From contig CM032233.1 of assembly GCA_019009955.1 (NCBI GenBank), positions 126,831,001 to 126,895,000 of the forward strand: a DNA stretch of 64,000 bases. The letters are read 5' to 3'. Under the pieces are notes generated by a model. The model did no database searches. It was not told where the DNA came from and saw only the letters and a program-made list of their open reading frames with translations. The stretch comes from Riptortus pedestris (Eukaryota > Arthropoda > Insecta > Hemiptera > Alydidae). Positions 1 to 11,950 of the stretch are shown here, piece by piece. Position 1 is the first letter of the stretch, and every line of letters starts with the position of its first letter. Both the position numbers and the translations under genes were made by a program.

Positions 1-640
1 AAAGTAAAAGAACTATTGTAATGCAAAAAATTTGGTTTTAAAATTTCGGGAGGAGGGGGGTTAGAGGAGGAGAAATAATTAAATATCGAAATATCAAATG
101 CTCTTCGATCCTACCTGGGAGTAATGAAAATAAAGATTTGTGCATTTTATGGCTAAAGGATGCCTCTTATCGAAAAATTCACCAATGTAAACTCATTTTA
201 GAATTTGATTTTCTAGAAGAATCCATCGTGAATAGTATGGTATTCCATTGGAAATTCCAAAGTTATGGTTGCTGGAGAAGGTTACGAAGTTGAATATGAT
301 CAGAAAAGATTCTTCAAAGGTCACAATTATGGCACACTAAGTTTCAGCCTTTTATTGATACAATTGGTGATTTTAAGGGGGGTGGCACGACAACTTGGGA
401 AGTCCTGTATACATATATACATTTCCGTTATCACTCTAATGGTCACAATTTTTGTTTGATCATTTCCAAACTCGATATATGAATGTTTCATGTAAAACTT
501 AAGATCAAGTTATTAGCACCTGAAATCAAGCTGTGGGAAGGGGGGGGGGTGTATTGAGGGGGGAAATATAGAGAATTTTAAATATCTCTGTTATAATGCT
601 GTTACTATAATATATTATGTGATACCACTGAACATCATTT
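1..640. repeat. Dispersed repeat family B, decayed copy
   Basis: No gene is visible. The stretch matches other places in the window (about 5.35-5.85, 9.07-10.6, 34.2-35.4 and 39.6-41.3 kb). Shared landmarks are a 'tccatcgatcctacc' type phrase, a 'ggtcacaatttttgtttgatcatttccaaactcgatat' type phrase, then 'aagatcaagtt', and then a G homopolymer (near 538-551) followed by AT-rich sequence. I do not recognise the family. The short ORF here is not protein-like. Confidence 0.5.
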
Positions 641-2080
641 GTCTCTAGAACAGGGAATCTCCTCCCTTCCATTGTTTATTTCTTTGTGCTGTATAACTAG
701 GCTATTAACTTGTTTTAAGTAAAATTATAGGTTCATACTCTATATTATTAAGTCAAATATAGACAGATAATTGTATCCAGATTTCGAATCCCAACAATCT
801 TCTTAGAATGCAGTTAACATTTTGTGTCCTATGTTAAACCTTAATGGAGTTAACTCTCTACCTAATTTATAGCTTTGTTTTGACTGATAGCATCAAGTAG
901 AGCTATACTGGCAATATAACACTTTAAAACTGGTTTATTTCCTTCATAAATGATGTCACTGGAATTCCATGAAAATGACTGTTGTTTATTTAAAATCGTT
1001 AACATTTTTAACTCACAAATATAAGTATATTAATAATAATAAACATAAATATTTTCCTGCTTTATAATTGTCTGGTTTTATTATTATTATTTTTTGATTA
1101 GTTTTGTAGTCAAAATAAGTAATTAAAAATATTTTTAAAAGCCAGCATACACCCAATCAGGCTTAGTTGTGGTCTTCTAGTCATCTCATTCTTCTACTAT
1201 TTTCCATGAATTTGTACAATATTTCTTTTCCATAAATCAGCTTACATGTCATTAATAATATTTGTTTTAATTGTTGTACATAATCTTATTTTACAATATT
1301 GAGACACTCTGATAAAAATAAAAAAAATCTGATGTGGACACATATCTTCCTTGTACTCCTATTAAATTATATAACAAATTGTGAATGTTTTTTTTTTTTT
1401 CACCTTAAGTATTTTTTCACTTTACAGTGATATACAATCTCCATTCCAATGCATTACATAAAAAAAAAAAAAATATTTTAGAACACAATCTATGGATGTT
1501 TTTATGATTAACAAAAAATGTGCTATACAAATCTCATGTATCTCTAATATTAATGTCCAATTTTTTATGTTTTCTTTCCTATACCCCCGCCCTCTATTTC
1601 CCCTTAGTTGATTCTTACTAAAAGGAGGAATACACAGCTACATATTACAAATGCCCTACAAATGAAATTTCAGCATTCTAAGGCTAGTCATTTTTGAGTC
1701 GTGTGAGCTACATTTGTTCAGACTTCACACTGAAACTAGTTGAAATAGATTCTGGGAGGATCAAGGCAGATAATTTCATTGAAATCTGAAATATTTTCCT
1801 ATTACAATGTTTTCTTTTCTTTGCTTCGTGCCAGTAGTGGGACTAAGTTGTTTGAAACTCATTAAACTTGACAAAAGTCACATTTGTAGAGGCCAAACAA
1901 TTAAGATATTAAAAAATAAATAAATATGTGTTTTACTATATAACTTAGCATTTCAGTATATATCTGAACTATGCTAAACACTTACATTGTTTCTGGGATG
2001 CACTATTATCATGCGACACTACCTCTAAAGTTGGTAGCTCTATTTAAACAAACCAAGATTGGATTAAATAGGGCTAACAG
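641..2080. other. AT-rich non-coding stretch, nothing recognised
   Basis: No long ORF, no splice-consistent exon and no clear repeat is visible. There are only poly-A and poly-T runs, for example near 1390 and 1460. Confidence 0.5.
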
Positions 2081-2081
2081 C

Positions 2082-2170
2082 ACAGGTTTTGTTAAGGGAA
2101 CAGGTTTTGTTCCCTGATGATGGTGTGCCTAAGCAGCTCCAAAACCTGTACAAAGGAAATAAACTGTTTA
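2082..2170 (+). repeat. Possible Penelope-type terminal hairpin remnant
   Basis: An ACAGGTTTTG arm near 2100 pairs with a CAAAACCTGT arm near 2145. Between them is CTGATGATGG, and an AATAAA follows. CTGATGA inside a compact stem just before AATAAA recalls the ends of Penelope-like elements, which often carry hammerhead motifs. No GAAA partner is placed properly, so this would be a dead remnant at best. Confidence 0.25.
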
Positions 2171-2504
2171 CAGGCAAATATTTCACCCGCCAAAGTAATT
2201 ATAACCCTGATTAAAAATAAAATTGAAATTTTAATTCCTAACTAAGGGCGTCAAATATTGATCTTTCAAAGGGGTGCCTTAAAAATTCATGGTCATTACC
2301 AACCAATCATGTCTAATGTACAATATCCTTAAAACTCTACTAGCTGATAGAATTATGAAACTCGTCAAATAATTTATTAGTTAATGCACCAACAAACTGC
2401 TGAGCTGTATGGAGCAATAATAGATTTGTTAATTGGTTGGCAAGAGTAATCAAAAAGCTGAAATTTGTGGTATTATTGTATAGACTTCGAGAAGGAATAT
2501 AGGG

Positions 2505-3960
2505 TGGAATATAAAGGTTATAAGGCAAGGTGGATATAAACATTATTCACCATGGAGTTCTGATATCAGCCAAAATAACAATTAATTTGAGGATCCTCAA
2601 AACTTTAGTAGTTTATCAACCATACACTCAACCTCACCAATGACACAAGAAAATATAATACAAAAACAAGCCTATATATGGTTTATGGTTTTATTAAGCC
2701 CCTCATATCTGCTGCTCAAACTTTCTCACCATCCATTATCTATTTTGCTGTAGTAGAAGTTGAATCAAAATTTTGCTGTCGTAGAATTGAAATTTAAGCT
2801 GGATACGAGATGAATAGTTAGTACATCGGTTACTCCAAGTGAAATTGTTTAGAATTGGGCGTTTAATAACTAATAAAAAATACAAATAACTCACTTAATG
2901 TTTGAAGTACTAAACAATGTATAGTGGAACACTTATAGAAAATTAAATTTGCAACATGACTGGTTATGTAACATTTTTGATCAACTTATAAAAACAGAGA
3001 TTTTTCTCTTTTTTTATTTTCCTTCCCATTAACCCCCCCCCCTCTTCCTGGTTGGATTTCAACCATTAATAATTTTGATCTTTAGCATTACATAAAATAT
3101 AAAATCGAGTTTGGTAGTAACCAATGAAGAGGTTATGGTGTATTTATTGATTTTCCAAAAAGTAAAGTCAAACATTGAATCTAGTTTCAGAAATTATACA
3201 AAGTCTGTCAAAAATATATACAATAAATTGCCAATTTTAAGGTTTATACGGAATTCATAGTGAACATAAATTCTGAAGACAGTGTATTCATGATGTGAGT
3301 AGGAATATGGTGGATACAACCATTATTCACCAAGAAGTTCTGTTATCAGTCCAAAACAACAATTATTTTGAGTGGAAAACTTTAGTTGTTTGTCAAACAA
3401 ACATTCAACCTCACCACCAACACAAGAAAATGTAAAAATATAATACCAAAACACATGAAAATATAATACCAAAACGAAGGGGTTCAGGTTAGCCATGTGA
3501 GTTAAAGCATTGGCTTTAATCTCACAGGGTAAGTAGCGAGTTTGATTCCTGCCTGGGCAAATAGGAATTAATTTAATGACTAACTCATTAAATAAAGTAC
3601 TTAGTCCCACCCTGGCTAAAATAGGGTGGTAACCTGTAGATTGCCCATCCCAAATAGCCACAGTTTCGTAAAGTGGGCCTTAATAAATAAATAAAATAAA
3701 ATAAATAATACCAAAACAACAAGCCTCCAGGAATTTGGTTTTATGGAGCTCCTCCTATCCGCTGCTCAAACCTTCCAGCCTCTTTCAGAATCAGGACAAC
3801 TGTCTTGCCTCACAACTATTTGCCTAGCACTTCCAAACCTGTGATATCTTACACTACTATAAACCCAACAGTCTTGCCATTTGCTCATGAGTGCTCTCTT
3901 CATTACCACAATTAGAGCAGATTATGCCCACCCCCCAACCCCATCCGCATAAGGGGTTTA
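2505..3960. repeat. Duplicated segment of an unknown interspersed repeat, interrupted by a SINE
   Basis: Bases 2505-2720 and 3300-3475 plus 3718-3770 are diverged copies of one sequence: 'cattattcacca', 'agttctg-tatcag', 'caacctcacca', 'aagcctccagg...ggttttatgga' and 'ctgctcaaac'. The second copy is split by the SINE at 3476-3704. No coding potential was recognised. Confidence 0.5.
3476..3704 (+). mobile_element. tRNA-derived SINE, intact, with 13-bp target-site duplication
   Basis: The head has a box-A-like segment (TTAGCCATGTGAGTTAAAGC) and a box-B-like segment (GAGTTTGATTCCTGCC), the two parts of a tRNA-type pol III promoter. The body contains 'cctggctaaaatagggtggtaacctgtaga', and the tail is A-rich (AATAA)n. 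The 13-bp direct repeat ATAATACCAAAAC lies at 3463-3475 and again at 3705-3717, exactly flanking the element. A second copy is at 51481-51707. SINEs have no protein and depend on a LINE for movement; the partner LINE is not identified here. Confidence 0.85.
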
Positions 3961-4079
3961 TGAATAAAACTATGTTCCATTCATAACTCAACAATCTACT
4001 GTTTCCTTTACTGATATGCCAGAAACTACTCATTCTCCATGAACTAATCCATTTCTCATAAATTTGTTAAGATGTTTAA

Positions 4080-5830
4080 TGAAAAAATGGGAAACTTCAT
4101 TAACTCATTCAACCTTTTTGTAAACGAATATATTAATTTAAAAAAATATATGTAAAAACAGGTATAAAACCCACTATGGTTAAGTTTAACTTTAAATGTT
4201 TTTTCTATCTCTTAAAAAGTAGCGAACATAAAATCAATAACATAGTAGTGGAAAAAATTGTCATTTTTGGTTGGTGATTATTTGAAACATTACACAAAAA
4301 ATAATATCCATATTCTACACTTGGTGTGCATTTTGCAAGTTCTCTGAATCCATTTGAACGAAATTAGGCCTTGAAGATATAAAACTGAATTTGCTGAGAA
4401 AGCTGATAGTGTGAAGTGGTTAAGACTGGAGAACTATTTTCCAATGGTGTTGTACATAAACAATTTAAGAACATAGCAGACAGATCGTCTACAGTATTCA
4501 GTTATGAAATAAAAGTTAAAGGCAAAATGGGGGGGGGGGATTTCCTTAAAAGAGAATTGCACTTTGGAATTTTTAGCAACACAGATATATAAAACGCATT
4601 ATTAATAATTTGATCACAAAGGGGCTGCGTAAAATAAACAGATTTACCTTGTGTTGGAATGACAGACTGGTGATCTCACTATATATTCTCTATTTCTCTT
4701 GTAGTAAGAAGCACATGTAAACAAGAATTGAAATGCAAGCTGGGCATATGTACAAATTAGATAAGTAGAAGTGAGGGGGGGGGGTACTGAATGCTTGTTA
4801 TGGAGTGCATTGCATATAGTAATGAATGATTGTTATATTTATATCTCTTTGTAATTGTAAGATATAGGTTAGGTGCAAAACATATGTTTTGTAAATTCAT
4901 AAGATAGGCTTTTGTTTAGCAGGCATGAGTTGAAGAATAAAGAGACACATTCTGACGAAAAATGCTAAACCATTTTTGGGCTTAAGAACAATGCTGAAAA
5001 TAAAATGAAAATAACTTGCTTAGTATTCGAGTTATAAAAAAGTGTATTAACCAAGAATCATGTAGAGCACTAAATTTTTAAAAAAGATTAGTTCTATAAC
5101 CCTTTTTGATCTGAATTAAAATTAAAAACGGGAATATTTTGAAATTTCGATTTCCTCTCCCCTCGTCTTATTTCAGCCTTTGATGAACATGAACTTTAGT
5201 ATTGAATGAATCGGTTAATGATTGGAAATGGAGTTAAATCTTAGTTGATGACGTCATCACCCAACATACTTGCATGACTCTCACATAGTAAAGATCCGTT
5301 GAAAAATATATTCTGCATTTAATATTGGAAAAAGACGTTTCATGATATATCAGCTTTTAGCAGATTTCCCTCAAGGGAAATCAACTATTGAGATCGTACT
5401 CATGGCGCGATTTTCGAAATATTTCCTCAAATGTCCATCGATTCTACCTAATAGATAACGAACATGAGGTTCGTTCAAAATTGTTTATATATATTTGTCT
5501 GTTACAGCTCTAGCGGTCGCAATCATTGTTTAATTGTTACCAAACTCGATATTTAGTCGTTTTATGCAAAAATAAAGATCTAGTTCGTTAACGGCTGAAA
5601 TTGGACAGGGAGGAGGGGGGGGTTAAGACGGGAATTAGTTAATACGGGGGGTTACTGAAGGAACTATAAAATGCAAATATCTCGGTTAATAATCAAGATA
5701 GTGAAAATACGTAAGGGAAATCAGCTATTGAGGTCGTACTCATGACGCGATTTTCGAAATTTTTCTTCATATGTCCATCGATCCTACCTAGGAGATGACG
5801 AAAATGAGGTCCGTTCATAACTATATATCT
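4080..5830. repeat. Family B repeats, several fragments
   Basis: Fragments carry G tracts at about 4531, 4777 and 5614. The module 'gcagatttccctcaagggaaatcaactattgag...tccatcgattctacc' runs from about 5355, and a partial duplicate of it starts near 5715. The phrase 'tgttacagctctagcggtcgcaat' is near 5500. There is no gene. Confidence 0.5.
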
Positions 5831-5839
5831 ATCTATTTA

Positions 5840-6838
5840 TCTATATATATTTAAAATTGTAACCTCTGTCTGTACATTGATTTTTTTTTTCAAAATTTCA
5901 CGATACTTTTTCGTTTCACATGTCATAGACACCACAACTGCGTTTTGTTTCTTTCGTGTTTGTTTGTTTGTTTGTTACCTTTTCACGCATAAACGGCTGA
6001 ACCGAATTATATGAAACTTGGTATGTATATTAATACTAACCCGACTTAAATTTTAGGCTATATTAATATTCTCTGAGACGAACAAGAGAGGGGGTTATAA
6101 GGGAAGCCTGAAATTAAAAATAGCGATATTTCCTTTCCTATTGGGTTTCTTCAAATATGCGCATAACAAAAGTTGGTTATTTTGTTATTTAGAGTAAGTT
6201 TTGTTATATACACTTTTGCCGTATACGGAAGTATAAATGAGTTATATGCTAAAAACTATAACGGGAATCAACAATTTTATTTGGCAACAAAGTCTCAACT
6301 GAACTAAACAAAACTCTGTATGTGAGTTAGCACTAACTCCTCCATGATAATAAGTGGTATCAACATTTCTAGGGAGGAGCAGGAATGGGGGTTGTAATGG
6401 AGGCCTGAAATTAAGAATAGTGATATTTCGTTTACTATTGGTTTTTCGGCAATTATTCACATAACAGAACCTGTTTATTTTGTTAGTTAAAGTAACGTTT
6501 GTTATATTCACTTTTGTTTTATAAACTAAGTATATACAAGATATACACTAAAAAGCAAAGCGGGAACCGACAGTTTTATTGGGCTCTAACAATAACAAAA
6601 CTTGGTATATGTGTTAGCACTAACTCCTCCATGATTATAAGCGGTACCAACATGTCTAGGGACGAGCAGAAGTGGGGGTTATAAGGGAGCCCTGAAATTC
6701 CACAATCTAAATCCACAGCAACGACGGGAATACGTCGGGAAATGTTAAAATATTATGGAAATTAAAGGCTTGCCAAAAAAAATACCATCATCATTAAACC
6801 TCAAATGAATTCCCGAGCGAAGCCGGGTACCTTAGCTA

Positions 6839-6839
<1 letters not shown>
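5840..6839 (+). mobile_element. Non-autonomous Helitron-like element H1
   Basis: The 5' side reads TCTATATATATTTAAAATTG and continues with 'taacctctgtctgtac'. The 3' side has the hairpin CCCGAGCGAAGCCGGG followed by TACCTTAGCTAG and then T. A 5' TC, a GC hairpin close to the 3' end and a terminal CTRR are Helitron hallmarks, and 'aaacggctgaaccgaatt' is a phrase I associate with insect Helitrons. The interior has tandem modules of about 300 bp. No RepHel ORF is visible. The 3' end abuts a TA microsatellite. Confidence 0.65.

Positions 6840-6902
<63 letters not shown>
6840..6902. repeat. (TA)n microsatellite
   Basis: A perfect TA dinucleotide run directly follows the CTAG end of the Helitron-like element. 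Confidence 0.95.
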
Positions 6903-7740
6903 TCTTCTCAATGTTATTATATTTCCAGTGCATGGAGGATTATTTTTAACATAATGAATAGTATAATTCATAGTCGTAGAAGGTATTCTGTCTTCCACCA
7001 TGTATGAATTAAAGTTCCTTTCCCTTGATGCGGTCCAAATCTTAATAGTGACAGCTGTTTTAGATACGTCATAACCGCTGTTAAAAATACTCTTTTGTAA
7101 GTCTCAATTGTAAACTGTATATTAATATTGGTGTTCAGTCAAGTATATCATACATTAACGGATCAGAGTTAATAAATACCAGAAATAACTGGGTGCACCT
7201 CCCAAGTGTTTATCTTTTTAAATTATTGATTTTTGGTAATTAAAGAAATTCACATTCCTGAGAATAACACTACATAGCTATAAACATCAATTAACATAGA
7301 TCAATATGAGGTTGGCAGGGAAACAGCAGAACCGAAGAACAAAGGAAGTAGACTCGACACCTCCCTAGCCTCAGTGCTGCCAAAATACTCATTTAAGATA
7401 TCAATCCTGTAATACATTAAATTATATTAACAAATCATATTACATTATCTTCACAATATTAAAACTGTTTGTTCAAATATTTTTCACGTTTTAATTAAAT
7501 AACGTATTAAATATACATAGGGAAAACCGGCGTTTCTGATGAATTAATGTTTGGGATAAGAGAAGGGGTGGGGCAGTATCCTTTATTTGGTGCAAACTGT
7601 TGGTGGCGTTATAAAATAACATAGATTTGAATTATTAAGGATAAAATTTCAACATGGATTTCAATTAATATATCCAGGTGAGGTACCTGGTAGCTCATAT
7701 TAGAATGAATTTCTACGCACATTAATAGCTTATTTTACAA
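6903..7740. repeat. Helitron-internal fragment plus unassigned AT-rich DNA
   Basis: Bases about 6905-7060 ('ttattatatttccagtgcatg', 'cataatgaatag', 'tattctgtcttccaccatg', 'cctttcccttgatgcgg') match the internal part of the Helitron-like copies at 39.2-39.4 and 54.5-54.6 kb. The remainder to 7740 shows no gene. Confidence 0.4.
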
Positions 7741-8696
7741 AAGAAAATTATAATACAAAAGTTACTCTAAATGAAAAAGTAAACAGCTTTTGTTGTGTGT
7801 ACGATTGCCGAAAAACAAATAGAAAATGAAATATCGCCAATTTTATTTCAGGCCTCCCTTATAACCCCCACTCTTGCTTGACCCTAAAAAATTTAATATA
7901 GCTTATAATCTTGGAAGAACTAATGCTAATTCACATACCGAGTTTTGTTAAATTCGGTTCAACCGTTAGCGCCCAATAAAATAGTTCGCTCCCGCTTTAC
8001 TTTTTGGTGTATATCTCGTTTATACATTGTTATAAAACAAAAGTGAATATAATAAAAATTTCTTTAAATAACAAAATAAACTACTTTTTCCATGTGAATA
8101 TTTGCCGAAAACATAATAGAAAACGAAATACCGCTATTTTTAATTTCAGGCCTCCCTTACAACCCCCACTCCTGCTCGTCCCTAGAAATGTTGGTATGGC
8201 TTATTATAATGAAGGAGTTAGTGCTAATACACATACTGATTTTTATTTAGTTCGGTTGACTGTTTTGTGCCAAATAAAATTGTTGACTCCCGCTATACTT
8301 TTTAGCGTAATGCGCATTTATACTTCGGTATACGAAGAAAGTATATATAAACAAAGTTACTCTAAATAACAAAATAAGCAACTTTCATAATGTGTATATT
8401 TGCTGAACAACCAATAGGAAACGAAATATCGATATTTTTAATTTCAGGCCTCCCTTATAACCCCCACTCTTGTTCGTCTCAGAGAATATTAACATAGCCT
8501 TAAGTCTAAGTTGGGTTAGTAGTAATATACATACCAAGTTTCATAAAATTCGGTTCAGCCGTTTATGCATGAAAAGGTAACAAACAAACAGACACGAAAG
8601 AAACAAAATGCAGTTATGGTGTCTATGACATTTGAAACGAAAGGTTATCGTGAAATTTCTCGAAAAAAAAAACAGAGGTACAATTTTGTATATATA
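7740..8696 (-). mobile_element. Helitron-like element H2, minus strand
   Basis: Tandem modules ('acaaaagtgaatata', 'aaataacaaaataaacaac', 'ttgccgaaaa', 'caggcctcccttacaacccccactcctgctc') are followed by 'aaattcggttcagccgtttatgc', 'gaaaaggtaacaaacaaac' and 'cagaggtacaattttgtatata'. This is the reverse complement of the 5' end of H1. Its left (3') boundary is not clear. The short ORFs here are by-products of the repeat and do not look like protein. Confidence 0.55.
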
Positions 8697-9000
8697 CTAG
8701 CTCAGATATCTGGCTTCGCCCGGGATTCATTTGAGGCTGAATGGTGATAGTATTCTTTTGGCAAGGCTTTACTTTGTATAATATTTTGACATTTACCCGT
8801 CTCAGTGTTTAGAGTTTATACCCGCCGTTGCTACGGATTTGTTAATAATAAAATCAATTTTTTACGTAAGACTTCACTGTCCTCCATATTGTCATATTTC
8901 CCGTCTCCTGTGCATTATGCATTGATTTCAATTATTATGGACAAAATATTAACATAGATTTGAATTAATTTTTCCAGGTGAAGTACCTGGTAGTTCATAT
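8697..9000 (-). mobile_element. Helitron-like 3'-end fragment H3, minus strand
   Basis: It begins with CTAG, then a GGCTTCGCCCGGG hairpin half and 'attcatttgagg', the reverse of the H1 3' end. It directly abuts the 5' end of H2. It continues with 'cttcactgtcctccatatt' and is truncated near 9000. Confidence 0.5.
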
Positions 9001-9059
9001 TGGAAAGAATTGTTGAGGATATCAATATTTCTACGCAAATTACTTGCTTCATACATTGT

Positions 9060-10640
9060 TTCCGAAAAATGTATTCGAAATTTTTCTTCAAATGTCCATC
9101 GATCCTACCCAGGAGATGACGAAAATGAGATGACGATGAAATATATATATATATTTATATTTGTCTGTTACCGCTCTAGCGATCGCAATTATGGTTTAAT
9201 CGTTACCAAACTAGATATTTAGTCATTTTATTTTAAAAGAAAGATCAAGATCGTTAATGGCTGAAATCGGGTCACGGGGAGGGGGGGGGGTTAGAGGGGA
9301 GGAATATCTCCGTTACCATAGGTTGGATCGAAACATTGTATAGAACCAATTTTATTGCAAATTAAATGTGCTATAAATATTGTCATATACATTTATTCAA
9401 CATCTTGAATATTAACCGGGATATTTGTATTTTTCAGTTTTCAGCCATAAGCAAAGCCCCACTTCTACTTATGTTACATAAACAATACTCTGCTACATAA
9501 TAAATCACATTATTGGAAGTTTAAATACCAAAAATTGTATTGAAGAGACCTTTATTATACGAGATAAATGCAAATATGTCCTGGTGACCCCCCCCCCCAT
9601 CTTAAGGTTTTGGACTACTAAAACTTGATTGATTGAGATAACACTTATTCTGACTCATTATTAATTACAGTACTAGATATAGTAAATAGTTCTCAACAAA
9701 ATTAATATGTTATATTCTAATATATTTCAGAAATTGTTTTTCTTTCCGATGTGAGGCCGGCAGACCCGTTTGTTTACACTTCTAACCTAACGCTTCCCTC
9801 GGCAGGTTATTGAAATTGGATGAAACATTTCTTATTTCCATTTGTATTTCCAGTATGTAGATTTATCTATTACTAAACTTCACGAGGAAAATCTGCTTAC
9901 TTTACGCAGCCCCTCCGTGACGGACTTTTTTGATGGAGGACTCCTCTTGAGCCGAACAGTAGCCCCATAACCGCCCAGTCTCGGATTTCGTATTTCTTTG
10001 AGAACAAGGTTCATATACTCCTTTCTTCATATATATATATATAAAATTGCGACCGCTAGAGCTTTAACAGACAAATATATATATTTGTCTGTTACCGCTC
10101 TTGTGGTCGCAATTGTTATTTAATCGTTAACAAACTCAATATTTAGTCATTTTATGTAAAAAGAAAGATCATTTTTTTTAATGGCTGAAATCGGACCAGG
10201 GGAGGGGGGGGGTTTAGAGGGGAGTCATTTCGAAAACACGACATATCTCGTTTACTGTACGTCGGATCGAATAATTGTATAGAAACAATCTTATTGCAAA
10301 TTAAATTTACTATAAATATTGATCTATACATATTTTTCTTACAATGAGTATTAATTGAGATATTTGGATTTTTTAATATTACGCTTTCAGTAAATCCCCA
10401 CTCCTACTAGTGTCATATTAATAATAAGCTGTTATATCATGATCCACTTCATTACAAGGCTTAATACCAAATATTGTTTTCATTGAACTTTTATTTTGTG
10501 AGTTATATGCAAAAACGTTCTGTTGACCCCCTCCCCCCTTCTTTTGTTCTTGGATTACTAAAATTTAAGTAATTGAGTTATAACTGATTCTGATTCATTA
10601 CAAATTACATCAGTAGCTTTTTTAAATTGTTTTTAATAAA
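9060..10640. repeat. Family B repeats, two diverged copies in tandem
   Basis: Each copy has 'tgtctgttaccgctct-g-ggtcgcaat', 'gttaccaaactcgatatttagtcattttat', 'aatggctgaaatcgg', a G tract (about 9279-9290 and 10203-10212), 'tcggatcgaa-aattgtatagaa-caat-ttattgcaaatt' and 'taaatccccactcctact'. A fragment near 9900-9935 has 'cttactttacgcagcccctccgtgacggactttt', also shared by copies at 34.74 and 40.03 kb. No ORF is present. Confidence 0.55.
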
Positions 10641-10666
10641 ATTAATATATCAGATATATATATATA

Positions 10667-11655
10667 TCTATATATATATATATATATAAAATTGTAACCT
10701 CTGTCTGTACATTGATTTTTTTCGCGAAATTTCATGATAACTTTTCGTTTCACATGTCATAGACACCATAACTGCATTTTGTTTCTTTCGTGTTTGTTTG
10801 TTACCTTTTCACGCATAAACGGCTGAACTGAATTTTATGAAACTTGGTATGTATATTACTACTAACCCAACTTAGACTTTAGGCTATATTAATATCCTCT
10901 GAGACAAGCAGGAGTGGGGGTTATAAGGGAAGCCTGAAATTAAAAATAGCGATATTTCGTTTCCTATTGGTTTTTCGGCAAATATAAACATAACAAAAGT
11001 TGTTTATTTTGTTATTTAGAGTAACTTTTGGTATATACACTTTTTTCGTATACCGAATTATAAACGAGATATACGCTAAAACCTATAGCGGAAGTGAACA
11101 CTTTTATTTGACACAAAAGACTCAACCGAACTAAATAAAACTCGGTATGTGTGTTAGCAGAAACGCCTTTATTATAATAAGCCATACTAACATTTCTAGG
11201 GACGGGTAGGAGTGGGGGTTGTAAGGGAGGCCTGAATTTAAAATAGCGTGTATTTCGTTTTCTATTCGTTTTTCGGCATATATAAACAAAACAAAAGTTG
11301 TTTATTTTGTTATTTAGAGTAACTTTTGTGATATTCATTTTTGTCTTTTAACAAAGTATAAACGAGATATACACTATAAACTAAAGCGGGAGTCTACTAC
11401 TTTATTGGGCGCTAACGATTGAACCGAACTTAACAAAACTCGGTATGTCGATTAGCATTAATTCTTCCATGATTATAAGCTATATTAAAATATTTAGGTT
11501 AGAACGGGAGTGGGGGTTATAAGGGAAGCCTGAAATAAAAATTCGCGATATTGTGATTCCCATTGGTTTTTCAGCGATATTCTATAAAAATATAAAAATA
11601 CCATCATTAGTCAGTCAACTATGATTTCCCGGGCATCGTCGGGTATATTAGCTAG
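10667..11655 (+). mobile_element. Helitron-like element H4
   Basis: It starts TCTATATATATATATATA followed by 'taaaattgtaacctctgtctgtac' and has two to three internal modules. It ends with a diverged hairpin (CCCGGGCATCGTCGGG) and 'tatattagctag'. The end tetranucleotide is CTAG, but the next base is A rather than T. No Rep or helicase ORF is visible. Confidence 0.6.
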
Positions 11656-11689
11656 ATTGTATACAGAAAATACGTACATTATAGATGAT

Positions 11690-11950
11690 ATTTAATAATA
11701 ATAAATGCTATCCATGATTATGATTTGAATTATTCACGGTGTGTCAAATAGTGGAGAGGGAATGATTAGAGACTTATTTTCATTTATTCTTCAAATCTAG
11801 AATTTTATTTTCCATAAGTCGCCCAACCCTTATGGGAAGAAATAAGCCCAGACGGGAAGAGCAGTTGCACACGTCGAAGCATTGCCAAAAACAAAATAGA
11901 ATATTTCCGTCTCAAATGATTTCCCGAGCGAAGCTGGGTACCTTGGCTAG
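11690..11950 (+). mobile_element. Helitron-like 3' fragment H5
   Basis: It ends in 'tgatttcccgagcgaagctgggtaccttggctag', followed by A and a TA tract. Upstream text ('aatagtggagagggaatgattagagacttattttcat') matches the minus-strand copy at 25.4-25.9 kb. Confidence 0.5.

Noticed and set aside
3476..3560. Functional tRNA gene
   Set aside because: The promoter boxes are present, but the acceptor stem and cloverleaf cannot be completed, and target duplications identify a SINE.
3323..3661. 112-residue minus-strand ORF
   Set aside because: It spans the SINE in antisense and the flanking repeat, so it is a chance frame.
6801..7001. ORF reading YIYIYI
   Set aside because: It is a translation of the TA microsatellite; no protein features.
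8004..8369. Repeated 'RPPLQPPLL' ORFs (also at 6242, 11012, 15658, 38794, 54797, 55193)
   Set aside because: At first these look like a small protein family, but they are translations of the Helitron internal module in either direction, with stops placed differently in each copy and no conserved start.
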